From the NCBI GenBank assembly GCA_003614735.1, contig KZ992686.1, positions 1 through 21,217 of the forward strand: a stretch of DNA of 21,217 nucleotides, read 5' to 3'. The position numbers were made by a program, and so were the translations under genes. The DNA comes from Thamnocephalis sphaerospora. Taxonomy: Eukaryota > Zoopagomycota > Zoopagomycetes > Zoopagales > Sigmoideomycetaceae. Below the pieces are notes generated by a model, which saw nothing but the letters and a program-made list of their open reading frames with translations, did no database searches and was not told the origin of the DNA. Shown in pieces: positions 13,265 to 21,217 of the stretch (within the stretch, counting starts at the first letter, position 1; each line of letters begins with the position of its first letter).

Positions 13265-14237
13265 GTGGACCGCCACCCCCGTAGCTGCGACCCATGGGTG
13301 GTCCGTTCATAGGCGGCGGTGGCATGTGGGAAGGCGGTGGTGGTCGATCGTACAGACGACCACGATCGCGGTCCCGTCCATAGCTATGCGCGTCATACCG
13401 CATTTCCGGTGAACGCGATCGCGCACGTCCATAGTCTCCACGCATGCTGCCGCCACCGCTGTTACCACGCTCCTCATAGCGGTCGTAACGATCTGCACGT
13501 TCGTAGCGGTCGTAGCGATCCGCACGCTCGTAGCGATCATAACGATCGTAGCGGTCTTGCCGTGGTGGCGGCGGTGGCGGTGGTTCTCGCTCGTAGCGGT
13601 CGTTGCGATCATACCGTTCGTAGCGATCTCCTCCCGATCCACCACCACCCGGATCGTAGCGATCCTGGCGCTCATAGCGTTCATAGCGATCCATGCCACC
13701 GCCACCGCCCGGAGGAGGGCGATCGTAGCCCATGGGAACCATCGGATCGTAACCGCCACGTTGATCTGGAGGTGGTCCCGAGCGATGCCGTTCTTCGTAG
13801 CGATCCATTCTGCCTCGGCTGTCGCCGGAGCGTGTCAACGGAGGAGGCGATGCCGGATCGTAGCCTCGTGATCCTCGGCCACCGCCGTCTCTACCACCAC
13901 CCCGCGCGTCCTCTGGGGGCCCACCGCGGTAGGATGTGTAGCCAGAGGAACTGCGGCCACCTGCTGCCGAGCCATAACCGCCAGGGGCGGAACTGGCTGT
14001 AGGACTTTGAAGTTGAAATTGCGGCAGGGGCGCAGCCAAACCTGGGGCTGCGCCGCCCGGAACTCCTGATCCAGACAGATTTGCGGTAGCTGGCAGTTTA
14101 GCCAGCGTTTGCAAGAGTGCGTTAATATCAGGCCCTGAGGCACCACTTGGTGGGGGCGGCTGGGAATGCGGCGGTACAAGCGGCAGTTTGCGCTGGCGAT
14201 CGGCGTCGTTTTGTGCGTAGCCGAATGGCCCGGACAT
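12473..14237 (-). CDS. RRM RNA-binding protein with DRYE and Gly/Pro-rich regions (3 exons, 529 aa)
   Basis: Exons are 14237-13063, 12955-12857 and 12788-12473, in all 1590 nt. The N-terminal 340 residues are low complexity: Pro/Gly-rich, then a DRYE/DRYD repeat block (about residues 181-257), an Arg-Ser patch, and a run of ten Gly. A single RRM follows (about 347-425) with RNP2 as SIFVGNL and RNP1 as RRFGFVSY; an intron splits the RRM just before RNP1. After it come RLDWDIG and an Arg-Gly-Gly/Pro-rich tail ending PRDN. The segment DAERAMDYFKRT...RLDWD resembles the cap-binding protein CBP20, but the long N-terminal region does not. A nuclear or granule RNA-binding role is likely. The intron 2 acceptor at 12790-12789 keeps the Gly/Pro frame; an earlier AG would put a stop in frame. 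Confidence 0.85.
13234..13262 (-). repeat. (CCG)n microsatellite coding a run of ten glycines
   Basis: About nine and a half CCG units on the plus strand are read as GGC codons on the minus strand, just N-terminal of the RRM. The length is likely to vary between strains. Confidence 0.85.
13468..13694 (-). repeat. Tandem Asp-Arg-Tyr-Glu/Asp coding repeat
   Basis: On the plus strand the unit appears as variants of CGATCGTAGCG or CGTTCGTAGCG. The protein alternates DRYE, DRYD, RYER and ADRYDRYE, broken by Gly and Pro runs. The Tyr and Arg spacing is typical of phase-separating disordered regions, which is inference. Confidence 0.8.
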
Positions 14238-14414
14238 ATGCGACGGTCAATCTACGCTGCCCACGACGCTCAAACTCTGATGCGCGCTGCCCACTCGATA
14301 GCTTGTTTGTGGTTCCTTTTTCGTTTGCTCTGTTGTATGCACCGTCGGCCGTTGACCTTTCTTGGCGCGCTCTACCGTATGCTCTTGTTTGCGCGTATGA
14401 TCTTTTGTAGAATA

Positions 14415-14424
14415 TGCACGTGCA
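14415..14424. promoter_or_regulatory. Palindromic CACGTG (E-box-like) site between divergent genes
   Basis: The sequence TGCACGTGCA is a perfect 10-base palindrome with a CACGTG core, the site bound by bHLH factors. It lies about 180 bases upstream of the RRM gene start on the minus strand. It is a motif match only. Confidence 0.3.
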
Positions 14425-14524
14425 CTCTCTTGGCTCTACGTTCAATATCTCTTTCTCTGTGCTCACTTGCTAGCGCACCTGATATCACCGAGCAGCAACC
14501 GCAACGGTGAGAATGACGACAACA

Positions 14525-14548
14525 ACGACGACGACGACGACGACGACG
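14525..14548 (+). repeat. (ACG)8 microsatellite
   Basis: Eight perfect ACG units follow a related CAACAACG stretch. It is non-coding as far as I can see, about 290 bases upstream of the RRM gene. Confidence 0.8.
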
Positions 14549-15345
14549 ATGGCGACAGTGGCGGTGGCCTACCCGTCCAGCGCAACAGGTCACGCTTGGT
14601 AGGCAGACTTAAAGGCACGCGTGCACCACAAAACGCGTTGGATGCGCGCACACGTAACCGTGCTTCAACTGCCGGCGACGCCTCGCGCGCGCATGCGTAC
14701 CGTGTAGCTTTCCTTTGAGTGTCTGCGCAATGCACCGATGATACACCAACACACGTTGTCGATGGGCAGGCAGGACGTGGAGCAGACTCGCTATCGCGCA
14801 GGCCCACCGTTACCAGCTGGAGATCGCTTGGTCACCGGGGCTAGGCGCGCACGACAGGCTCATTCACTTGGGTATGCAGGACACACACGTACAGGCAGGC
14901 ACGCGTACATGCAATCGCAATAGGCTTGATTGGAGATTGCGTCGTGTGGCCGTGGGGAAGAGTGAGCGAAAAAGAGGAGTGGACGGCGGCTGACCAATGA
15001 CGTGTCTTGACCGCCAAACACGGTGGTTCTGCCATTTGCCTGTCCTTTATCGTCTACCTGTCTTTTCGCTCGCTTGTTTATGCGTCCATGTCTATTTCTA
15101 TCCCTAGTCAGCCCGGATGGACATCACCATGGGTAATCCGAGGGTGCCGCTGGAAGGAGCACGCACGCTTGTCGGGGGGATGCGCCGATCCAATCACAGG
15201 CCAGGCGGCAGTATGGACGCTGTGTCTGCATTGGCTAAGCCTTTCGCCATGAACAACCCACAGCTGCATCCATGCATCATCAACCCAAAGCCAGCACAGA
15301 CACTGCCACCAAAGGGCATCGCCAGCGTAGTCGGCCGTTGCGCTC

Positions 15346-15363
15346 CTCTCTCTCTCTCTCTCT
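15346..15363 (+). repeat. (CT)9 tract upstream of the glucanase gene
   Basis: A run of nine CT units lies in a pyrimidine-rich stretch about 600 bases before the glucanase ATG. Confidence 0.75.
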
Positions 15364-15968
15364 AGCGCACATGGCCAGTTTTCACCGTCCTTTCCTTCCT
15401 TCTTCTTTCGCTGCACTCTGCCCTTTCTTCCCTGCGGTCGCCTGTTGCGTGCATACCGGTGTGGTGCGTGGAACATGGTACAGCAAATGCAGCATCCACT
15501 TGGTAAGGACCCGTGATATGGCATCCTCGTGTTTTGAGCGGCCGCCACGCTGGACACTACGGCGGAGTCGCCTGTGGGCCTACTTCTTCCCGTTCTCGCT
15601 CCAGGCGTTTATGCTTACCGTATCCTAGCTCGCTGCCCCGCTGCGCATTCTCTTTACGCCTACACGAGTGGCGCTCACGCTTTGCTCCGCTTCATCTCCC
15701 CTGCTCCTGACCAGCTGGCGACAGCGCGGTTGCGCAATTCGATTTTGACGCGTTGCTTATTTTACCGCAGCCGTGTTTAGCGCCCGTGTCTTGCTTGGCC
15801 GCGATCTTGTCTTCTGTTTCAGCTGTGGTGGAGCTCCGCACGTCCCTTTTGCTTCTAATAACTGCGTGGCTGTGAACCCCCCCGGCATTATCAGCTGCTG
15901 CTGTTGCTGCTGCCTATCGGCCGTCGTTTTGTCGGCCTTTTTTAGTGTGCCCTCGTATTAGATAGCGC

Positions 15969-17974
15969 ATGCCTCGGGCGCAGCCCACCGTCATCTCGCG
16001 GCACCCTCCTCCCTCTTCTTCTTCAACGCCTGGCGCCGCTGCGAGTGCTCGTTCCAAGCCCTATCGCTATCAGACTGCTCGTCCCGCTGCTCCGCAAACG
16101 TCAGAACGTCCTCATACATTGCGTCGCGAGCGATTGCCCGACGCTGCGCGTCCCACGTCTTCTCCCAGCAACTCGTCGCACAAGCCTACACCTTCAAAGT
16201 CGTCGTCGCCGTCGTCTGCTAGTCGTAGCGCAACGTCCGGCGCTGCGCCTGTCTGCTCAAAACCAAAGCCTGCAAAGGGCAGCAGCCGCGCACAGACGCC
16301 TCCTGCACGGCGCCCTGTGCCCGTCTCTGCTTATCCGCTTGGCTACGCTTCTGCTGCGAGTCCATCGCCACCTGCTAATACCAGCGCATCCGCCACGCTG
16401 CCGGCCAACTCGTCGTCTGCTGCTACGCCTGCTATAGATCCGGCCAAGGTGCCGCTTGCTCCCGAGTCTTTGTCACACCCGTCGCCTAGACCGCTATCGC
16501 CGCTCTCCTCCTCGTCCATTGCCGCCGACACCATGACGACTCGCTACCACCGCCGTGTGCCATCCAGCGCCGACACGATTGCCAGCGATGACGACTGGGA
16601 CGCACGCTCCATCAAAAAAGGCTGCCGCTTGACACGATGCCAGTTTCTGGTCTGGACAGTCGTCCTCGGCACCATCTTGTTCCTAACGACCGGCGGCCTC
16701 GTTGGATGGGCCGTCTACAAGCGTGCACGAGATGGTAAGCTTACATATAACATATTACTTGTCACATGCATGCATGCCAACCCTTGTTTAACTGTGTGTG
16801 TGTGACTGCATCCGCTCACCCTGCTGCCATAGGAAATCGCGTCCAAGTGCCGGCAAACACTAATCTTACCATCATCCCATCACCCGATCTTCACAAGTCC
16901 TTTTACGGTCTCACGTATACGCCGCAGAATGCACAGTATCCAGGCTGTGGTGCTTCGCTGGGCGATGTTATCGAAGACTACAAGGTGCTCTGGCAGCTGA
17001 CACCTCGCGTCCGCCTCTACGGCATGGACTGCGATGTAGCCGATCTGTCGATACAGGCTGTAGACCTGCTTAAAGTGGACATATCGTTGGTGCTGACCAT
17101 CTGGGTGGATAAGAACGCCGAGACCTACGATCGACAGGTGAAGACGCTGATGGACACGCTAAAGAAGCACGGCAGCAAACGCATCATCGGCGTGTCGGTC
17201 GGTAACGAGGCGCTTTACCGCGAGGATGTAACCGCCTCCGATCTGTCGTCACGATTGAACAAGATCCGCACGCAACTCTCTGCCGCCGGCTACTCGGGCA
17301 TTCCCGTCTACACCACAGATCTGGCCAACAACTACAACGATCAGCTGGCCACGGCCTCCGATGCACTGCTAGGCAACATCCATCCGTTCTTTGCCGGCGT
17401 CAGCGTGAGCGGTGCCGCGCAGTGGTCGTGGAACTTTTTCCGCGATCAGTTTGGCAAGTTCAGCAAGCCGGCCATCATCTCTGAAACAGGCTGGCCGACA
17501 CGCGGCAAAGCGATGAATTCTGCGGTGCCATCGGTACAAGCGCTGCAGCAGTACGTCGACGATTTCGTGTGTGCAAGCAACCAGCGCGCAATCCAATACT
17601 ATTTCTTTGAGGCATTCGACGCGGTCTGGAAGACCGACAAGGATGATGTGGAGAAAAGCTGGGGCCTGCTCGACAAGAACCGCAAGCCAAAGGTGAAGAT
17701 GCCAAAATGCGCCATCAGTGATGCAGCACCGGCAGCGGCGCCCAGACCTGGTGCAGGCACCACCACGCCGGCTGCACCGCAGCCGGCTGCTCCGGTGCCC
17801 GCGCCAGTCGCTGTCGCGCCTTCTCCGGCTCCTGTTGCGCCCGCTCCCACTGCTCCAGCCCCTGTCGCGCCTTCTCCAGCTCCTGTTACGCCCGCTCCCA
17901 CCACGCCAGGTACCGGAGCAGGTGGTGGTGATGGTGGTGCAGGTGCGCCACAGGCTGGTGCACCAGCAGCATAA
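15969..17974 (+). CDS. GH17 endo-beta-1,3-glucanase, type II membrane protein (2 exons, 635 aa)
   Basis: Exons are 15969-16734 and 16833-17974, in all 1908 nt, with one 98-nt GT-AG intron. Residues 1-220 are a Ser/Pro/Ala-rich cytoplasmic part, and 226-249 form a single membrane span with basic residues on both sides and no cleavable signal. The GH17 domain follows (about 277-560). Catalytic residues are visible: Glu381 in GVSVGNEAL as acid/base and Glu473 in IISETGWP as nucleophile. The C-terminus is a Pro/Ala/Val/Thr tail with PAPVAPSPAPV-type repeats, then a Gly-rich end, without a GPI signal. The plan resembles the fungal btgC-type glucanases, type II membrane enzymes that remodel cell-wall beta-1,3-glucan; the Pro-rich tail is an addition. 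The intron falls between membrane span and catalytic domain. Confidence 0.93.
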
Positions 17975-19170
17975 TGGCCATGTTGTGCGTCTTTTGCTTT
18001 TCCGTCGCATCTGCACCTTACATTCTGCATGACCATATCTCAGCGCCTCGGTATCTATGTATGCGCTTTGATTGTCAGCACGGCAGATAGCTGCATGGCC
18101 TTGCGCCACTTTACGTAGCAGTTTGATACGCTGCTGGTATTATCTGTCCTTTTGCTTCTTGCGCCCTACCCACCCCCACTCTACTGCCGATCATGCTTGC
18201 TGCTTGTTCCATCGTCTTTATTTGTGCTGCCAGTTAATTAATTGATCACTTAGGTTTGATAATGTTGCTGTTGGTGCAGTCTGCGCCTAGGGCATTGGAG
18301 GCTGAATGGCCAAAACTAGAGAGGGGCCACATACATTCTATCCATCATATGCGCCTTGTAGTGCGTATGCAACAGTCGTACAAAGTTGGCATCTGAGGAA
18401 ATACGCGCATCTGCAGACCAAATGCTTGCAATGTAAAAGCACACGGCATGTGATATCATCGTCGCCAAGCAACGCACCAGCGTCTATATGAGTAATTGTA
18501 GGGTCTTTGCAAAAAAATGGCACTAGCTAGCGCATGCAGCCGAACTGACTCTTCTACAAGTACTGTAGATGTAACTATACCGTTTGTTTGGCCGCCATGA
18601 AAGAAGCTGCCAAATAAACAAATTGCATCTCGTTGGCATTGACAGAAATACGCAGCAATAGCATGGAACGTTAGATTGAGGCTATGCATGCGTAGATGGC
18701 TAAGCCCATATGCCCAGTCTCACGCTAAAGATGGATTGGGCCTGCTGCCGGGGGATCGACAGTCGCAGTGCCAGCTAGTAAAATGATTCAAGTAAGCGTA
18801 TAACCAAGATACTTTGTGTGCTTGGTCGTGCATGGCTCCAGCGGCATCTGCTGTCGGTTAGACTTTCGCTACACGCACTCCAATTCTTCTCCCCTCAACC
18901 GCCCTATTTGGCGCGTACTAGTGCTACGCAATCGAGTGCTGTGCGCATCACTGTACGCCCCATGCACTTGCATTGACGCATAAACGCGTCGTCAAGCGCC
19001 AAAGAAACATGCATCAACCAACAAAGATGGCAAACAGTTATGCAATCGACCGCGTTATGCACAATCTGCTTCAATAGCAGCACATAAAGGATGGTGGCAA
19101 ATAGTTTAGTGGTCGAAAATGCGAGAGTAAAAGAGCGATAGCTGAGTGGTGCTGACAGAATATCCAAGAG
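17975..19170. other. Convergent intergenic region
   Basis: The 3' ends of the glucanase and the right-edge gene face each other across 1.2 kb. An AT-rich TTAATTAATTGATCA lies at about 18234-18248, and an AATAAA on the plus strand near 18613. I see no gene or RNA that I can support. Confidence 0.5.
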
Positions 19171-21217
19171 TTAAGACGGCTGGCGGAACAGCGACCGCAG
19201 GCTACGCACGGAGCTGGAACCGCGGATATTACGGATCTGCGACGTAGAGGCGGCCTTCTTGTGCGAGCTTGATGCCGAGCTAACGGCACTTGCCACCGAT
19301 GTGGTAGAGTTTTTGCGGCTTGGAAGCTCAGCTGGACGCGCGCCCTGTTGCGGCATACCCTGGTGTCCATTGGCAATGAGCGCGTCCACACGCGGGATGG
19401 GCGCCGGCAAGGTCGGCAGCTCAAGTGCCGTCTGTGAGCCACGCATCGTGCGCGCATTGTCCGACTTTGCGCGCTGATGGCCACGCAATGCTTGTGCCTG
19501 CGCACTGGCGCCCTCATGTGCCGCCTGCGATGAGAACGGATCGGCGGTGTAGGAGGTCTGCGCAAGTGGCGAGCGCGCACGACGGATTTCACTAAACTGC
19601 GACGCTGCGCCTGCTGCACGCCTATCTTGCATCTGCTGCTGAGCACCGACTGACTGCGCATCCTGGACGTTGGACGACGTGCGACCACTGGGTGGCATTG
19701 GGAAGGGGAAGCCCTCACCGTTGACAAGAACGCTGGAGGTGCGAGTGCGGTTTTCCATGTGCATCGGCTGGCCGAGATTGGTGTTCACCGCAAGGCTGGT
19801 GCGCTTGCTTGGATCGGTGTTTCCTCGGGCTGCCACCGGACGTAGCTGGGGAATAGGCTGCTGAGCTCCAGGGCCCGCATTGTTCCAGCCATGCTGCGAA
19901 ACCAAGCTGGAAAGCGGTGCATCATCGTTGCTTGCCGCTACTGGTGCTGCAGGTGCATTGGCTGGAGGCGGAGCCGTGGGTGCAGTGGCAGGTGCCGTGG
20001 TAGAGGTGGCAGGCACGGGAGCTGGCGGCGTTTTGGTTGGCGCTAGGCTGGGCAGCGAGCCGGCATACACGCTCTTGCGAGCTTCCAGCAGATTTTTGAG
20101 CGATGGCAGCTTGCGCGGCGCTGCGCTCGAAAGCGTACTGGGCGTTGTTGGCGAAAGCACGCTAGCTGACGACGGCGTGCTTGGCGAGTTGGCAGCCGAC
20201 TCGAGGGTCGCTGTCTGGCGACTGATCTCGTCGGCTGTCGACTGAGAGGAGGATGCCGCAGACAGATGCTGCTGCATTGCCACGTTTAGAGCCTGTGCTG
20301 CCGCAGCAGCTGCCGGCGGTGGCATATCCGCAGTGATCTTGCGCGGCTGCTGTACGGTCTTGGGCTCACTTTCTACCAACGGCGCTTCTGCCGGCTTGGA
20401 GGCGGTAGCAGGCTGCGTATCTTTTGTCTCGGAAAACACTGCAATACGGTCCATGCCAGCCAACAGCCGCATACGCCGCTCGTGCTCATCATGAGTACTA
20501 TCCGCATTCTCAGGCACTGGCACGTCAGAGGACGTGACTGCAGCCTGCTCAACCTTGGGTGCCTTTTGCTCTACGCTGACAGGCAACTCTTCAGCTTTGC
20601 TCTGCTCATGGCTCTCGCTATCTTCTGCAATAGACGATGCGCCACCAGCGGAGGTTGGCGGAGTAATCATATCCTGATCACTGGCACTCGGGTAGAGGGG
20701 CGATGTGATTTCCGAAGGCGCGATGGGCGACGCCGTCAACGGTGAGCGATCGATCATGGACTCGTCAAGTGCCGCCTCCTGCTCGGCCGATAGCGGAGGC
20801 GCGTGCGTGCTGGTAATCTGGCACGACTGATCCGCGTGGTGTGGTGTTGCTACACTAGCGGTCTCTTTGACGACAACGTTAACGCGTGCAAGTTCATCGG
20901 CGGTCAGCACGCGCTCCAGGCCAAGACTCGGCAAAAGCGCACACTTGTCCACCTCAGCGTGGTAGGCATCGTACATGCGGCCTCGGGTGCCGTTCTCCAT
21001 CATGTACAGACGATCGCGCACATAGGAGGCCATGGTGGTGAACACACCACAGGCAATGAGCACTGCGGCTGGTGAAAACGGCGACATGCGGCACGCATGC
21101 GCCTCACCATCTGCGTCGTAGTCAGCATCCTTGGTAGCCACACGGGCACTCTCCTCGACACCACTAGCGGCAATGTCCAGCGTGTGAAAGTGGTCGAAAG
21201 AGTACGAGATGGCATCG
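19171..21217 (-). CDS. Ser/Ala/Pro-rich protein, N-terminus beyond right edge; perhaps a fungal transcription factor
   Basis: An uninterrupted frame of about 681 codons enters from the right edge and ends at the TAA at 19173-19171. There is no ATG near the visible start and the frame is open to the edge, so the N-terminus is missing. The first 120 visible residues look folded: EESARVATKDA, then SPFSPAAVLIACGVFTTMASYVRD, then LPSLGLERVLTADEL. This recalls the end of the middle homology domain of fungal Zn2Cys6 regulators, where an Arg-containing helix precedes a (N/S)PF-led helix; the zinc cluster itself would lie outside the window. The remaining 550 residues are disordered, with poly-Ala, Pro/Thr/Ala runs and many Ser-Pro sites, ending in a basic SSVRSLRSLFRQPS. 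The existence of a gene is secure; the regulator idea is weak. Confidence 0.75.
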   Translation of the reverse strand, partial: DAISYSFDHFHTLDIAASGVEESARVATKDADYDADGEAHACRMSPFSPAAVLIACGVFTTMASYVRDRLYMMENGTRGRMYDAYHAEVDKCALLPSLGLERVLTADELARVNVVVKETASVATPHHADQSCQITSTHAPPLSAEQEAALDESMIDRSPLTASPIAPSEITSPLYPSASDQDMITPPTSAGGASSIAEDSESHEQSKAEELPVSVEQKAPKVEQAAVTSSDVPVPENADSTHDEHERRMRLLAGMDRIAVFSETKDTQPATASKPAEAPLVESEPKTVQQPRKITADMPPPAAAAAAQALNVAMQQHLSAASSSQSTADEISRQTATLESAANSPSTPSSASVLSPTTPSTLSSAAPRKLPSLKNLLEARKSVYAGSLPSLAPTKTPPAPVPATSTTAPATAPTAPPPANAPAAPVAASNDDAPLSSLVSQHGWNNAGPGAQQPIPQLRPVAARGNTDPSKRTSLAVNTNLGQPMHMENRTRTSSVLVNGEGFPFPMPPSGRTSSNVQDAQSVGAQQQMQDRRAAGAASQFSEIRRARSPLAQTSYTADPFSSQAAHEGASAQAQALRGHQRAKSDNARTMRGSQTALELPTLPAPIPRVDALIANGHQGMPQQGARPAELPSRKNSTTSVASAVSSASSSHKKAASTSQIRNIRGSSSVRSLRSLFRQPS

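Larger units (their letters stand above)
14238..15968. other. Divergent intergenic region between the RRM gene and the glucanase gene
   Basis: About 1.7 kb separates the two divergent starts and should hold both promoters. The glucanase side is pyrimidine-rich on the coding strand (TTCCTTCCTTCTTCTTTC and similar), with (CT)9 at 15346-15363, as in many fungal promoters and leaders. Open frames on both strands are rich in low-complexity residues and have no recognisable domain. A non-coding 5' exon is possible. Confidence 0.5.

Noticed and set aside
13319-14002. 227-codon plus-strand frame opposite the RRM gene
   Set aside because: It is the complement of the DRYE repeat codons and has only His/Arg/Ser-rich low-complexity sequence.
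15108-15557. 149-codon minus-strand frame in the divergent region
   Set aside because: It has no domain, contains an ERERER stretch from the CT repeat, and lies in pyrimidine-rich promoter-like sequence.
17369-18109. 246-codon minus-strand frame opposite the glucanase
   Set aside because: It is the complement of the GH17 domain and Pro-rich tail, and the opposite strand has clear catalytic motifs.
19071-19727. 218-codon minus-strand frame within the right-edge gene
   Set aside because: It is a shifted frame of the longer Ser/Ala/Pro-rich protein, very Arg-rich and without a domain.

Overview
The window looks like a nuclear contig of a filamentous or early-diverging fungus. Genes carry many short spliceosomal introns (53 to 107 nt, GT-AG, with CTAAC or CTGAC branch-like motifs). 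It encodes a eukaryotic RNA polymerase III core subunit and a membrane-anchored GH17 glucanase of the fungal cell-wall type. Gene density is moderate and most genes are on the minus strand. I cannot place the lineage more closely; the intron density argues against budding yeasts.

Layout, left to right. 1-512 (minus): N-terminal end of an F-box protein running off the left edge. 884-2068: a decayed retroelement-like fragment, with a broken gag-like frame bearing a CCHC zinc knuckle and flanked by two diverged direct repeats. 2086-4275 (minus): an intact 12-exon cytochrome P450 of 507 aa. 5350-5742 and 6505-6960 (minus): two tandem intronless paralogues encoding small secreted proteins with eight conserved cysteines; I recognise no family. 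7736-12096 (minus): 15-exon RPC2, the second-largest subunit of RNA polymerase III, 1133 aa. 12473-14237 (minus): 3-exon RRM protein with long Asp-Arg-Tyr-Glu and Gly/Pro-rich regions. 15969-17974 (plus): 2-exon type II membrane GH17 beta-1,3-glucanase of 635 aa. 19171-21217 (minus): C-terminal two-thirds or so of a Ser/Ala/Pro-rich protein running off the right edge.

Exon models were built by hand from splice signals and reading-frame continuity. The summed exon lengths of all four spliced genes are exact multiples of three (1524, 3402, 1590 and 1908 nt), which supports them.

The genes do not form one pathway: housekeeping genes (RPC2, the RRM protein, the glucanase) sit beside a more accessory left half (P450, secreted-protein pair, transposon relic). 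The most notable parts are the secreted cysteine-rich pair, the relic with its transition-biased flanking repeats, a likely GC-AG intron in RPC2, and a 25-nt microexon in the P450.
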